A stretch of 64,000 nucleotides of DNA from UBA1765 sp045615885 (GCA_045615885.1 JAZLFR010000061.1:62001-126000), one strand, 5' to 3'. Positions 27,512 through 37,467 are shown, counted from the first letter of the stretch. Notes: generated from the letters alone by a model not told the origin. A program made the numbers and translations.

Positions 27512-29866
27512 TCAATCCTCAACGCACATTATTTGTACCAAGGGTGACAAGTCTTTGGGGCATTCGATGATTCTGGATTCAACTATATTCCCGGCGGAGG
27601 TAATGGTGGAATGCTTGAACCAGGCTTGCTCATAGCAATACTGAGTTTCATCATCGAGTTCATCACTTGTCCAGAAGATATCGTAATAAACAGAATTGCC
27701 GACATCTACGGGATGATCTACAGGATTATACTGTTCCTGCGTATAAAAATTCGGAGTCATCCATTCATCAGCACTTGGAATGTGGAATCCGGGAGGGCAC
27801 ATTTTACTTGCCTTTTCCCAGGTGACGTAAGTTTGCCTGTACGCTGCATTTAAGTGGACATCCCTTATTGCAATTTTTTCCTTGGGTTCACCGCATTTGG
27901 GATCGATCCAGGGGTAGCATCGGAAATTTTCGGCAACATCATCGATCCATTTTTCGTAGAAGGTTTCAAAACTTTCGCTTTTTTCCCTTACGTCATCCAG
28001 TTTGGTGATGTATGCTTCTGTTTCGTTTGTAACAAAATATCTTCCATTGAGATAAGCCACCTTGTAAGGAATATTGTCCATTTGCAAACTTATTAATCGG
28101 TAAATATTTCCCTGGCTGAATTCATACCTTATTTCGTTATTTTCTACAATCAAGTGTGTGCTATAACCGGACCTTCTCAATTTCCCTGTTTCCATTACGG
28201 ATGCGTCCAAAAGTGAATCTGGCTTAACCGTTACAAAATCGAAAAAGCTATAGGCATCCTTTAGCTGGTTGCAAGAGAGGAACACCGATTCCTTGGGCAG
28301 CCAAACGGGAGACGCGCCCAAATTTGCGCTATCGCAGTAATGTTCATCCAGACCATGTTTTTTAGCCAGTTCGTGAATAATCATTTGTTCGTCGGTGTAG
28401 TTTTCTAGCTTCCATTTATCATCATAGCAGCGGTAGTACTGGGAATCGTTGATTTTTATATGCCGCCCTTTTTGTGTGTTGTCACAAAACTCGTCGCCTA
28501 ACAGACGGCCATCTAGATCTTCTGGGGTGGCATAATTCCAGTTTTTGTCGTGACAAGCGTAATAGACGTTGTCAATATTTATGACTCGATTTTCCTTGCA
28601 TTCTTCGTGATAGAATATAGGGGCGATGCTCTTTGTCCATTCATCCTTATAGCATAGGTAGTAGCCAACCGAGTCGTTCTTGAAGATTTGACCATAAGAC
28701 ACATAAGGGGGAATGTCAACATACTTACTGCGGTCGCAGATTCCCAGGAAATAGGAAATTCGATCGATGGAAATCCAGCCGGAATCGGAGCAAATATAAT
28801 AGCCAAAATTCAGGCGTTCCTTTTCGCCCTTGCGTTCCGCCGTACACTTGCCAAATGCGGAATCCCTATAACTTAAGGGAATTTCAACAAAAGTGCTGTC
28901 TTTATCAATGCTCCCTGTGCTATCGCTAGCAAAAGAATCCTTTTCCGGTTGAGGAATTTCAATTTCTTTTAACTTCCAGAAATAGCGATCTTCCTCTGGA
29001 ATTTTTGACAAGGTGTCTTTGACGCACTCAAAATTCTCTTTATAAAAATAACTGTCCTTCACCTGGTTTTGTATAAGCTTGCCAACTGTATTTGAATCAC
29101 ATTCCGAAAATCCATACGTAACCTTCCATAGGTTTCTATAGAACCTAAAGTTTTCGTCATAGCCAAGAACAGAACCGCTTGCTGAAATTTTCACCAGTGA
29201 ATCCGCTACAAAAACAGGCTCTACAAAATCATCCCATTTGGTGGATGCGCCTAGGCTTTTAGCAAACTTATTTACAAGGCTAAAAAGTTCTTCGTCAGAA
29301 GAAGCTCCCATGCCATACACATAGGGGAGCCAGTAAAGAAGTTTCTCGTCCTGTTTTTCTACAGCCCAGAGAGTCCGCAATTCGCGGGAGGCGTGACGCT
29401 TTGCCAAATTCAGGTCATAACCATCTTCCTGCACAAATTTCCTTGCGCGATTAGACATCAGGGCTCCATGTAACGATAGGGTCGGGATAGAATCCGCAGA
29501 CAAATCCATGTATTCCGTAAGGTTCAAGACTGTTGCTGAATCCTTGCCAATGCATGAATAATCAACCTGCAAAATGGAATGCTCTCCCTTATATTTTTTT
29601 GCAGTAAAGCTGTACCTGCCACTGGACGACTTTCTGAAAATTACAGACAAGGTGTCCGAAATGTTCAAGTCGTTATCGACAATGTAAGCTTCTACAGAAA
29701 TAACTTCTAGAGGAAACTCTAGGGTAATTTTTCCTTGAGGTAAAAAAGATACGCTATCCGATTCTGCGAGAACAGTTTCGCGTACGGATGGAACATTCGG
29801 TTCATGGTCGCAGGCGACAAGAAGTATTGTTACTAGTGCAATCAGCAAGTTCAATAAACATCTCAT
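27512..29866 (-). CDS. Large lipoprotein with Cys-Trp repeats and C-terminal FISUMP-like domain
   Basis: 784 residues from ATG 29866 (AAGGAG site). Signal peptide with VACD lipobox. The N-terminal third resembles that of the upstream paralogue (strand-rich, then a helical part). The middle has several repeats of about 40-45 residues, each with an early Cys and ending YY.C.D..W, for example YYICSDSGW, YYLCYKDEW, YYRCYDDKW. The C-terminus has CPPGFHIPSADEW and IFWTSDE, a divergent FISUMP domain. Its start overlaps the upstream stop as ATGA. Function unknown; a surface adhesin or matrix protein is a guess. Confidence 0.7.
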   Translation of the reverse strand: MRCLLNLLIALVTILLVACDHEPNVPSVRETVLAESDSVSFLPQGKITLEFPLEVISVEAYIVDNDLNISDTLSVIFRKSSSGRYSFTAKKYKGEHSILQVDYSCIGKDSATVLNLTEYMDLSADSIPTLSLHGALMSNRARKFVQEDGYDLNLAKRHASRELRTLWAVEKQDEKLLYWLPYVYGMGASSDEELFSLVNKFAKSLGASTKWDDFVEPVFVADSLVKISASGSVLGYDENFRFYRNLWKVTYGFSECDSNTVGKLIQNQVKDSYFYKENFECVKDTLSKIPEEDRYFWKLKEIEIPQPEKDSFASDSTGSIDKDSTFVEIPLSYRDSAFGKCTAERKGEKERLNFGYYICSDSGWISIDRISYFLGICDRSKYVDIPPYVSYGQIFKNDSVGYYLCYKDEWTKSIAPIFYHEECKENRVINIDNVYYACHDKNWNYATPEDLDGRLLGDEFCDNTQKGRHIKINDSQYYRCYDDKWKLENYTDEQMIIHELAKKHGLDEHYCDSANLGASPVWLPKESVFLSCNQLKDAYSFFDFVTVKPDSLLDASVMETGKLRRSGYSTHLIVENNEIRYEFSQGNIYRLISLQMDNIPYKVAYLNGRYFVTNETEAYITKLDDVREKSESFETFYEKWIDDVAENFRCYPWIDPKCGEPKEKIAIRDVHLNAAYRQTYVTWEKASKMCPPGFHIPSADEWMTPNFYTQEQYNPVDHPVDVGNSVYYDIFWTSDELDDETQYCYEQAWFKHSTITSAGNIVESRIIECPKDLSPLVQIMCVED

Positions 29867-32562
29867 TTTGCATACTCCTTTCCGCAAATGGCTTTGATTA
29901 TGGGGTATGTTTTCTTTGGGCATTCCACGATGCGTTTCTGTTGTTTCCAGGTGGCGGAGTACGTATTGCTGCGGTTGGCCACAAGTTCCAGGCAATATTG
30001 TGTATTGCTGTCCTTTGCGGTGCTGCTCCAGAAAATGCTATAGAACTGTTCCTTTGTCTTGGTGCCGTCCCATACGTAGGAATAAGTTGCCTTGATGGAA
30101 CTTTCTTCCTCTCGAGTCCATCCGTTATTTCCTAGGGAATAATTTTCTTGCAGTTCCGTTGTATCTGGAATGTGGGTTCCTGAAGGGCAGAACTTTACGG
30201 CAGATTCATAATCCATGTAGGATTCTTCATTGGAATTCACTAGCTCGATTTTCTGGGGTTCAAAATAATAGGTCTTTTTTTCGATATTTATTGTATTCTG
30301 TCCTTTTTCGATTGTTACGCTATCATCGACTGTAGCCCTTGCAAGCCAACTTTTGTAAAAGGTTTCAAAGCCATCACCCTTATGCACGAAGTTTTCAAGT
30401 GACATTGAAGTACTGGGACTTTCCTTACTCAGGAACATCATGTTCTTGGAAGCGTGGGCAGTGTAAGTTTCTTCATTTTCTTTTATTTTACTCAAAACCA
30501 GGTAATCACGCCAGTAAAGGCGGAATGTATATTCTACGCCACCGATTGTATTTCTGTATGTTGTGGAGTCGATAAAGGTTCCTCCGGCTAAATTGCGAGG
30601 AGTAAACAAATCTGGCAAATAACTGTTTGTTACTGAAGCTTCTTGAATTTTCCACTCACCATTTTTGCAAAAAACATGGTAATCCTTGTCGTCATCGGCG
30701 GTCCAATAGATGGAAGTTCCCGCTAAGCCTTTTTTGCATTCCCCGTCATGGTCGATGCGATGTTCGTATAAGAAAATATCATGTTCCGTAGCCTTGATCC
30801 AATGGGCTTCATCTGTCCACCAATGAATATTGCACACAAAATATTCATTGTCGGATTTGTACACCTGATTTCTTATGGCTTCTTCGCAGACGATTCCCGC
30901 CTTTACAGGTGCCACCACAAGGCTGTCCTCTACGTATGTCCAGTGGTTATTTTCGCACTTGTAATAGGATTCTCCATATTTCTTGAACAACTTTGCAGAT
31001 GGGCAACTATCTCGACTCAGTATGGGAGGCAAAAGTTCCTCGTCGCTTAAAAGACGCCAGGATTTATCGCACATGTAATATTTACCGTTATAGACCGCAA
31101 TGTTGTAACGGTGATTGTCATTGCAGACATCTCCATATACCAGGGGCGGTATCGTATCGCGCCAGGACTTGCCATTGCAATAGAAGTAGGCTGTGTCAAT
31201 TACGGAATTACGATGAACTGGCAATACAAAGGAAGTTCCCTTCATATTGGCATTGCATTCTTGGTCATAGTATCTGGTGCCATCGTTCTTTTCCCAATAG
31301 CCGTTCTTGCAGATGGCAAAAAACGAATCCGTATAGATATATTCGCCATTACGCTCCGAGGTGCACGAACCCACTTCACGCACTACACGGGAATCGAATT
31401 CGTAAATCTCATAACCCTGTATGCGAATGCCATAAGAAGACCATTTCCCATCCTGGCAAAGGTACTCGCCACCATTAGGTAAAAAACGGATTTTAGTATC
31501 ACCTTCCTTGCAGCCAAAATAAATGTCTGCCGATGCTTCTTCTGAAAGAGTTTCCCACACCGATGAATTCTTCTTGCAGGCAAAGCCTCCCATGGAACCG
31601 ATAACTACGGAATCAAGGTCAAAATAACAAGGTCCTAGAAGTTCGTCCTGCTCATTTTGCAGACGCCACATGAGGCGACCTGATTTTTGGGGCATGGAAT
31701 CGCAGATGACCAAATGTCCATTGAATTCACTGGAATCCTTGAGAATTTGGGAGGTATCCCCCTGAAAAAGGGGCGAGCGCAATTTATAAACGCTTTCAAT
31801 AAACTCTTCGGCAAAGTTATAAATTTCATCACTATAGGAAGTGGCGTTAGTATTTATAAACCTTAAGAAATTATCTGCTACGTTTATTGTAGAAAGAACT
31901 TGGTCCCATTTTGTCTTTGTGCCCAGTCCCTTGGAAAGTTTTTCAAAACATTCGGCAAAGTTCGGCGCATTCACCATTCCACCACAATAAAGGACTGGCA
32001 GCTGTTCTTGCAAATTCCAGGTTTCGGGTGGCGTTTCCAGAAATGTCTCGGCTTTCAGGAATGCACTATCCTTCTCCCATATCAAATCCATGTCTGCTTC
32101 CTGATGCAAGGACTTTACCCAGGGCGAGAGCATGGCCGAATGAAGATTCAGTTGGAGATCGTCTTCGTAAAGAATGTCAAAATACTGGGTAAACTTCAAG
32201 GTATCACTAAAGGAGGAATCTCCATAGGCGCAACTAAAATCCACCTGGATTTCGGAGTTGGAATAATTTCGTGCTCTAACGCTGAAACGGGACTCCCCCA
32301 ACTTGGCTTCAACGGAATCCCCTGGCATCATCTTCTTATCGAGAGTGAGGATCTTTACATTTAGAAGCCTGAAATTTTGAGGCAGATCCACAGAGCCCGA
32401 AAGAGTTCGATTATCTAAGGAGTAAGTCTTATTTTTATCAGATTCCGAAAAATCGTTTTCGTCGGATTTTGAATGGATATCGTAACGGGTTTCAGGGCCA
32501 CCGCAACTTACAATAAAAAGCCCCAAAAAAAGAGCTCCGATATAACAAATAATCTTATTCAA
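29863..32562 (-). CDS. Large lipoprotein, paralogue with Cys-Trp repeats and FISUMP-like domain
   Basis: 899 residues. It starts with TTG at 32562 after a GAGG site; the encoded NKIICYIGALFLGLFIVSC signal and lipobox support this start, and no ATG lies upstream. Layout equals the downstream protein: strand-rich N-terminus, helical part with QEADMDLIWEKD, many repeats ending YYMC.. or YFYCNGKSW, and a C-terminal FISUMP-like domain (CPSGTHIPDTTELQ, IFWSSTAKD). The two genes are probably an old tandem duplication. First gene of the operon; divergent from the gene at 32633. Confidence 0.7.
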   Translation of the reverse strand: MNKIICYIGALFLGLFIVSCGGPETRYDIHSKSDENDFSESDKNKTYSLDNRTLSGSVDLPQNFRLLNVKILTLDKKMMPGDSVEAKLGESRFSVRARNYSNSEIQVDFSCAYGDSSFSDTLKFTQYFDILYEDDLQLNLHSAMLSPWVKSLHQEADMDLIWEKDSAFLKAETFLETPPETWNLQEQLPVLYCGGMVNAPNFAECFEKLSKGLGTKTKWDQVLSTINVADNFLRFINTNATSYSDEIYNFAEEFIESVYKLRSPLFQGDTSQILKDSSEFNGHLVICDSMPQKSGRLMWRLQNEQDELLGPCYFDLDSVVIGSMGGFACKKNSSVWETLSEEASADIYFGCKEGDTKIRFLPNGGEYLCQDGKWSSYGIRIQGYEIYEFDSRVVREVGSCTSERNGEYIYTDSFFAICKNGYWEKNDGTRYYDQECNANMKGTSFVLPVHRNSVIDTAYFYCNGKSWRDTIPPLVYGDVCNDNHRYNIAVYNGKYYMCDKSWRLLSDEELLPPILSRDSCPSAKLFKKYGESYYKCENNHWTYVEDSLVVAPVKAGIVCEEAIRNQVYKSDNEYFVCNIHWWTDEAHWIKATEHDIFLYEHRIDHDGECKKGLAGTSIYWTADDDKDYHVFCKNGEWKIQEASVTNSYLPDLFTPRNLAGGTFIDSTTYRNTIGGVEYTFRLYWRDYLVLSKIKENEETYTAHASKNMMFLSKESPSTSMSLENFVHKGDGFETFYKSWLARATVDDSVTIEKGQNTINIEKKTYYFEPQKIELVNSNEESYMDYESAVKFCPSGTHIPDTTELQENYSLGNNGWTREEESSIKATYSYVWDGTKTKEQFYSIFWSSTAKDSNTQYCLELVANRSNTYSATWKQQKRIVECPKKTYPIIKAICGKEYAK

Positions 32563-32632
32563 GAATCTAACCTCAAATATAAAGTTAGATTTTTTTTTTA
32601 TTAGTATTGAGCGTGTTTTATATATTTCGGTT

Positions 32633-33157
32633 ATGGAAGGGAAAATTACATTTGCATTATGCCTCTTGGCTTCGATGGTTTTTGCTCAAAGTATGGCGAA
32701 ACCTGTTGCTGAAGTTGATTCCGCTGCATACTATGACGAGCTGTGTACTCAAAACCATCAAAAATTCCGTGCAAATGAATCCGTATCAGATGTGTTCTTT
32801 TGGACTAGTGTGGGATTAAGCGCTGCAGTTCCGATTTCAGGTATGCTGCTTGGAGCGAAATCCATGGGGTGCAATGTGAACGAAGACAATGATTGTCGAT
32901 GGTCTGCTTTGGATTGGGGATTAGCAGCGCCATTGCTTCTTTTTCTCCCATCGTGGGTCGCTTACGGGAGTTTTTCAATTGCAAAGAATATCCGCAAGCG
33001 TAAATATAATGAGTATTACCGAAAACGTGAAGATTACGTAAAACGAAGGTTGCTTGAAAAAAACGAGATGGATAAACAGTCTTTTTCCATACAGTTGATG
33101 CCTTTACTGAATCCTGTCGATAATCACTATGGAGCTTTGTTCGCTTTGAACTTCTAG
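32633..33157 (+). CDS. Small exported or membrane protein, unknown
   Basis: 174 residues. A signal-like N-terminus (ITFALCLLASMVFAQS) is followed by two predicted membrane segments (SVGLSAAVPISGMLLGA and LAAPLLLFLPSWVAYGSFSIA) and a very basic stretch RKRKYNEYYRKREDYVKRR. No family is recognised. It is divergent from the giant lipoprotein operon and may share its promoter region (32563-32632). Confidence 0.55.
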   Translation: MEGKITFALCLLASMVFAQSMAKPVAEVDSAAYYDELCTQNHQKFRANESVSDVFFWTSVGLSAAVPISGMLLGAKSMGCNVNEDNDCRWSALDWGLAAPLLLFLPSWVAYGSFSIAKNIRKRKYNEYYRKREDYVKRRLLEKNEMDKQSFSIQLMPLLNPVDNHYGALFALNF

Positions 33158-33231
33158 AAAAGCAACGGCGTTCCCATCTCCCTAAAAAAATGTATTTTCA
33201 ATAGCGTCCACATTTCTTTTTGAGGCTCGTT

Positions 33232-34299
33232 ATGAACTTTGCTCGTGGAATTTTTGTAATCGTTTTGGCTTGCACTTCGGCGTCCTTTGCCGATGTGGTG
33301 TTTTCTGCGGATTTTGAAAATCGTGCTGCCGGCCAGTACACCAATAAGATGGCCCAGGAGGACTTTCCTAAAAAGGCAGGCGTTTCCAGTTGGTATGCCA
33401 TGGAGCAGAATGGCGGTCAGAATGCAAAGATTGTGCAGGACGATGAAGAGCACGGAATGGTTCTGCAGCTGAAGTACCCCAAGGGTTGCGTAGGGCCCAA
33501 TGACGAGGGCGAGCGCCCCGCCTGCGCCGGGCAGGTGAAGCAGCCGCTCGATGTTTCTGCAGAAGAAATGTGGGTGGCATACGATATTCAGTTCGAGCCT
33601 GGTTTTGAATTTGTGAAAGGCGGCAAGCTGCCGGGACTTTGCGGCGGCAAGTGCTACACCGGCGGAAATCGCCCCTCTGTAGGTGACGGCTGGAGTGCCC
33701 GCATCATGTGGCGCGCGGAAGGTGCCGTGGTGCAGTACCTCTACTTTGTGGATCAGGGCAGTACCTACGGCGATGACGCCAAATGGAATCTGGGTGAGAC
33801 TGCGGAACAAAAACATTTTGTGCCGGGAACATGGCACCATGTGGTGACTCGCGTGGTCATGAATTCTGTTTCCACTGAAGGCACGGGCGACAAGAACGGC
33901 ATTGTGCAAAGTTGGTTCGATGGCGAACTTTCCCTGGACTTGGATACTTTGCGTTTGCGTGATTTCCAGGACCAGAAAATTGATATGTTCTATCTTTCTA
34001 CGTTCCATGGCGGAAGCGACGATAGCTGGGCTCCCACTAACGATGTGTTCGTGCGCTATGATAACTTTGTAGTTTCGACGGATTCCATTCCTGTGACGAA
34101 TAAGAAGCCTAGCGAGTCTGGCGGAGACGTGGTGTCGCCGGAGGACGGCTCGTCGGCTATTAAACCTGCGCTTCTCAATAATCGTGACGGAAGTCGCGTT
34201 GGTGATTACGTCGGCAAGCGCGGTGCCAAGCGCCCCGGCGAAACCCCGAAATATTTCAAGAACGAAAAAGACTTTAACGCTATGGGGCAGTTGTTATGA
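33232..34299 (+). CDS. Exported polysaccharide lyase 14-like protein
   Basis: 355 residues from ATG 33232 (GAGG site; upstream in-frame TTG rejected). Signal peptide ending SFA. The core GGKLPGLCGGKCYTGGN, GWSARIMWR, FVPGTWHHV and DMFYLSTFHGGSD is the pattern of PL14-type beta-jelly-roll lyases and related fungal-type glucuronan or alginate lyases. Cys pairs probably form disulphides. The last about 70 residues are a Gly/Ser/Pro tail of unknown role. It likely cuts uronic-acid polysaccharide outside the cell. A 126-base fragment of a close copy lies at 26664. Confidence 0.75.
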   Translation: MNFARGIFVIVLACTSASFADVVFSADFENRAAGQYTNKMAQEDFPKKAGVSSWYAMEQNGGQNAKIVQDDEEHGMVLQLKYPKGCVGPNDEGERPACAGQVKQPLDVSAEEMWVAYDIQFEPGFEFVKGGKLPGLCGGKCYTGGNRPSVGDGWSARIMWRAEGAVVQYLYFVDQGSTYGDDAKWNLGETAEQKHFVPGTWHHVVTRVVMNSVSTEGTGDKNGIVQSWFDGELSLDLDTLRLRDFQDQKIDMFYLSTFHGGSDDSWAPTNDVFVRYDNFVVSTDSIPVTNKKPSESGGDVVSPEDGSSAIKPALLNNRDGSRVGDYVGKRGAKRPGETPKYFKNEKDFNAMGQLL

Positions 34300-34316
34300 G
34301 TTATTAATAGTCATTT

Positions 34317-34447
34317 TTTTATCGGGCTTGTTTGATAAGCGTTGGTATTCGCTCTCACTAAAAAACGAAGAAGAATCCTCTACCATTGGGTTCATTCATG
34401 TCGACTGGACTGAAGGAACGCCCAGGGGACAGAAACTGTTCAAGTAA
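34317..34447 (+). pseudogene. Possible 3' remnant of an unidentified gene
   Basis: An open stretch ending at TAA encodes GLFDKRWYSLSLKNEEES and then IGFIHVDWTEGTPRGQ; it looks like protein sequence but has no start or ribosome site and follows the PL14 stop. It may be the tail of a deleted gene. I cannot name it. Confidence 0.3.
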
Positions 34448-34465
34448 GAACTAACAGACATATAG

Positions 34466-35683
34466 TTATTCAAATAAGTATAATCGTCCATAAGTCTTTT
34501 TCTGCACGCTGTTTAAGGACATTCGTATTTTTTTGCATACACCATCTTTTTCAAGCTGTGGAGAGGAAATCTCTAACAATTTTAAATCTGAGCGAACCTT
34601 TTCCCAAATCGTTTTTTCTCTCTTCTCATGATCGGATAATTCACGATCTGTGTGGGAAAATACATAACATTGTCTATCAACTGATTTCTTTATTCGTTTG
34701 TATTCGCCATACACAATCTCTTTGAATTCGTCGGATTGTTTTTGCTTACTGATTTTGCTGTCGATAAAGACCTTTACGTAACGTTGGCATGAATTGAAAA
34801 TAAAATATATAGGTTTTTTCCCGTCTATCTTATTGCAAGATTCTTGATAATCCGTATCCCACATTTCTGTGGATTTAATTTTTGGGTCTAAACAGGTTTC
34901 GCAATCATTTTCAAACATAATTGGATCAAATGTTTCATCCAAAACAACGTTAAAATTTACTAGCGAACCGCTATCTTCTGTACTGGCAGAATGACTAATC
35001 CAGTATGGGTATTTTGCATTTAATTGTTCTGTTATATTGCGCAGCTCTTTTTGTCCTTTCATTGCTCGTAGAAAAAATGTGTTCTCGAGAATAGACAGTT
35101 TGTATGCTGCATCTTCCTTTGAAAAACATCCATTTTCGTAACGTTTGTCAATAATATCGTCTTCTAGTTTTTCAAGAAAAGAAATGGAGTAGTTTAGCAG
35201 TTTTTCTTGTTCGTCATTTTCTGGATTCTTGGCTAGTAGTTTTAACATTTTTTTTGCATCGCAAATTCTGTAATAGACTTCATCCTCATCGCAAAAATAA
35301 TCCCTACGCATAGTGTTTGGGTAAAAATAAGTCGACAGAATGTCAAGGTGAGCTAGTTTTGCGAGCACTATTTCTTCGTTTTCTTGACACTGCTGTTCTT
35401 GCGCTAGTTTTATTACCAGAAGTCTCAGATTTTGTATTTGGGAGTAAATACAATCGATTAAGGGGACTTTCTTCGACATTGCTATGTTAGCTTCATAGCC
35501 GTTGTATAACGAAAAATATTTGTCGAAATTCTTGATTTCGTCCCTAAATTTTGAACTTTTTACCTTTTTCAGATCAGAAAAAGTGTTGCTGGGTGTTCCT
35601 ATAAATGCAGCAACATCCATATCCCGGAACGCAAAATATGCATTCAATTTTTTTAGCGCTTTTTCAAATGCGGTCACATCCAT
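34466..35683 (-). CDS. Hypothetical protein (405 residues)
   Basis: Start at ATG 35683 with an AAGGA site. No signal peptide or membrane segment. It is helical and charged, with frequent Lys/Glu/Asp and 12 cysteines including NDCETCLDP. No motif I recognise. It is divergent from the NYN-CSD-LOTUS gene, and the shared 214-base gap carries two inverted repeats, so common regulation or a joint system is possible. The coding base composition is AT-rich compared with the housekeeping genes, consistent with acquisition by transfer. Confidence 0.7.
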   Translation of the reverse strand: MDVTAFEKALKKLNAYFAFRDMDVAAFIGTPSNTFSDLKKVKSSKFRDEIKNFDKYFSLYNGYEANIAMSKKVPLIDCIYSQIQNLRLLVIKLAQEQQCQENEEIVLAKLAHLDILSTYFYPNTMRRDYFCDEDEVYYRICDAKKMLKLLAKNPENDEQEKLLNYSISFLEKLEDDIIDKRYENGCFSKEDAAYKLSILENTFFLRAMKGQKELRNITEQLNAKYPYWISHSASTEDSGSLVNFNVVLDETFDPIMFENDCETCLDPKIKSTEMWDTDYQESCNKIDGKKPIYFIFNSCQRYVKVFIDSKISKQKQSDEFKEIVYGEYKRIKKSVDRQCYVFSHTDRELSDHEKREKTIWEKVRSDLKLLEISSPQLEKDGVCKKIRMSLNSVQKKTYGRLYLFE

Positions 35684-35707
35684 AAAAAAATCCTTTTTTT
35701 TCGCATA

Positions 35708-35749
35708 TTACGAAAATAATCCCTAAAAAAAATACATCATTTTTCGTAA
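35708..35749. promoter_or_regulatory. Inverted repeat in divergent gap, possible operator
   Basis: Perfect 9-bp arms TTACGAAAA and TTTTCGTAA, 24 bases apart, 25 bases upstream of the 405-residue gene's start. The spacing of 33 bases between equivalent positions (three helical turns) suits cooperative binding of a dimer. Confidence 0.4.
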
Positions 35750-35831
35750 ATCTCGACATTCTTTCCTGTAAAAAAAAAAGGAACAGGAACCCTATTTGAA
35801 CCGTTTATTTCTGTTTTTACTTTAGTGTCAT

Positions 35832-35856
35832 CGAAGTTAGCAATAACGCTACTTCG
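35832..35856 (+). promoter_or_regulatory. Hairpin in the 5' leader of the NYN-CSD-LOTUS gene
   Basis: CGAAGTTAGC and GCTACTTCG pair with one bulge around AATAAC, 42 bases before the start codon. A possible promoter TTGAAC-16-TACTTT lies just upstream (35797-35824). The hairpin could be a protein binding site on the mRNA. Confidence 0.4.
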
Positions 35857-35897
35857 AACTAACAAATAAACACAATAAACCTTAAGGAGGTTTGATT

Positions 35898-37139
35898 ATG
35901 CTGAATAAATACCCTTCCCCTAATACACTTAACTGTACCATGGAACGCAAAGTGAAAGTGCACCTGGATGGAAACTATGTCTACCATGTGTGGCTTCATT
36001 TGCATGCCATGGGCTTTTCTATTGTCTGGGAAGCCTTCTTCCTTTTCATTTTAAGTTTCATCAAGGAAAAGCATCCCGATGTTAATCCTGTTTTGGACAA
36101 GAGCATTTCTTATATGTTCTGGGGGGATGCCGCTAGGCCTGATTGTCAACGCGAAAAGCTCCGCCATGAACTGCTAGTGGCTGGCATTGACTGTAAACGT
36201 AAACCGTTAAAGATGGTTGACAATCATATCGCAGATGGAAGCAAAGGCGTGAAGGAAGACGGTATCGATGCTCTTAATATTGCACATGCGTTTTACGATG
36301 CTTTTGTTGGAGCTGGAGCGAATACGATTCCTACTGCTCAGTATGGCTATTTGGTTATGTTTGCTGGTGATAGTGATTTCGCTTCGACATTTGATCTTCT
36401 CCATTCTCTAGGAGTGAAAATTATTGTAGTGTACTTTGATACGGACAAGGTTCATCGTCCTACCAGCGAATTGATCATTAAGCAGGCAGACTACGCAATC
36501 TCGCTTGAATCTTTGCTTTACGATCGTGGAAATGCCCTTGCTCAGAGCATCTTTGAACCAGTTCGTCACATAACCTCTAGTGTAAATCCTTTAAAGCAGG
36601 CTGAAACTACAACGAATATGGCAGAAACCTCAGACATTGACGTTGGTACCGTAAAATTTATTGATGCCCGCTCCAATGCCTGGGGGATTATTGAAAGCTC
36701 TAAAGGATATTTACACTTCAATGTTTCCGATGTCAAGAATAAAGACTCATTGTATAAAGGATGTAAAGTTCAGTTTAGAGTTCTGAAGCGTCCTTTGCCC
36801 AATGATGGTACCATGCCTAAGGGTATGACAAATGGAAAAGCCGCTGAAATTTCGGTTTTGTCAAAAGATGTGTCAATCCCCCAACAGTCTTCCGTACCTT
36901 CTGGAGCCGATGATCGTGCGGCAACCGCTTCTAAGCTGATTTCCAAAATAGAGCTTAAGGAATTGGTAACAGCCTCTACCCGAGAAAACGGATTCGCTCT
37001 CTTGGCAGAGGTGGGCGCAGCCTTCAAATACAAATTCGGATGTAAGCCGGATCGTCCCCTCAAGGAAATGCTTGCTGATTACCCCGCAACCTTTGAATTC
37101 TGTTACACCCCCGCGGCAAGTGTTCGTGTCATTGCGTAA
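35898..37139 (+). CDS. NYN-domain nuclease with cold-shock and LOTUS (OST-HTH) domains
   Basis: 413 residues; ATG 35898 sits 7 bases after AAGGAGG. Residues about 15-215 are a NYN/PIN-like nuclease domain: VHLDGNYVYH, KGVKEDGIDALNIA, YLVMFAGDSDFASTFDLL and QADYAIS supply the acidic metal ligands. About 245-320 (GTVKFIDARSNAWGIIES to AAEISVL) is a cold-shock/OB domain. The C-terminal 80 residues (ELKELVTAS...GFALLAEVGAAFKYKFG.....LKEMLADYPATFEF) read as a LOTUS/OST-HTH domain. Together this predicts an RNA-binding ribonuclease of the LabA-like kind. Two tiny acidic ORFs follow. Confidence 0.8.
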   Translation: MLNKYPSPNTLNCTMERKVKVHLDGNYVYHVWLHLHAMGFSIVWEAFFLFILSFIKEKHPDVNPVLDKSISYMFWGDAARPDCQREKLRHELLVAGIDCKRKPLKMVDNHIADGSKGVKEDGIDALNIAHAFYDAFVGAGANTIPTAQYGYLVMFAGDSDFASTFDLLHSLGVKIIVVYFDTDKVHRPTSELIIKQADYAISLESLLYDRGNALAQSIFEPVRHITSSVNPLKQAETTTNMAETSDIDVGTVKFIDARSNAWGIIESSKGYLHFNVSDVKNKDSLYKGCKVQFRVLKRPLPNDGTMPKGMTNGKAAEISVLSKDVSIPQQSSVPSGADDRAATASKLISKIELKELVTASTRENGFALLAEVGAAFKYKFGCKPDRPLKEMLADYPATFEFCYTPAASVRVIA

Positions 37140-37177
37140 CATAACTTTATCCACACAATAACCCAAAGGAGATTCCC

Positions 37178-37354
37178 ATGAGCAATGCTGATTATGACTG
37201 GCTTGTTGATACAGTGTGTGAGCTGTTGGAAGGAACGGACCACGAAGCCCTGGACTACGATATTGGAGCTATCGCCGAAGATATCGAGGATTATGCGCCA
37301 ACGATTCACTCGCGAGAGGACTTCGATGATTTTGTCGAAGATTACAAATTGTAA
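37178..37354 (+). CDS. Small acidic protein (58 residues)
   Basis: AAAGGAG lies 7 bases before the ATG, 38 bases after the NYN gene. The protein (MSNADYDWLVDTVCELLEGT... to ...FDDFVEDYKL) has about 20 Asp/Glu and only a few basic residues, helical, no signal peptide. No family recognised. Such charge suits a nucleic-acid mimic or an inhibitor of the neighbouring nuclease, which is inference only. Confidence 0.6.
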   Translation: MSNADYDWLVDTVCELLEGTDHEALDYDIGAIAEDIEDYAPTIHSREDFDDFVEDYKL

Positions 37355-37467
37355 GAAAAGGAGGTTTCTGCGAAAAAACGGGGCATTTATCACTTTCGTT
37401 GATGATGGCAACGGACTGAAGAATCGAAACATTCCCATCAAGGCATCAATAACAAAGAGAGATCAAA

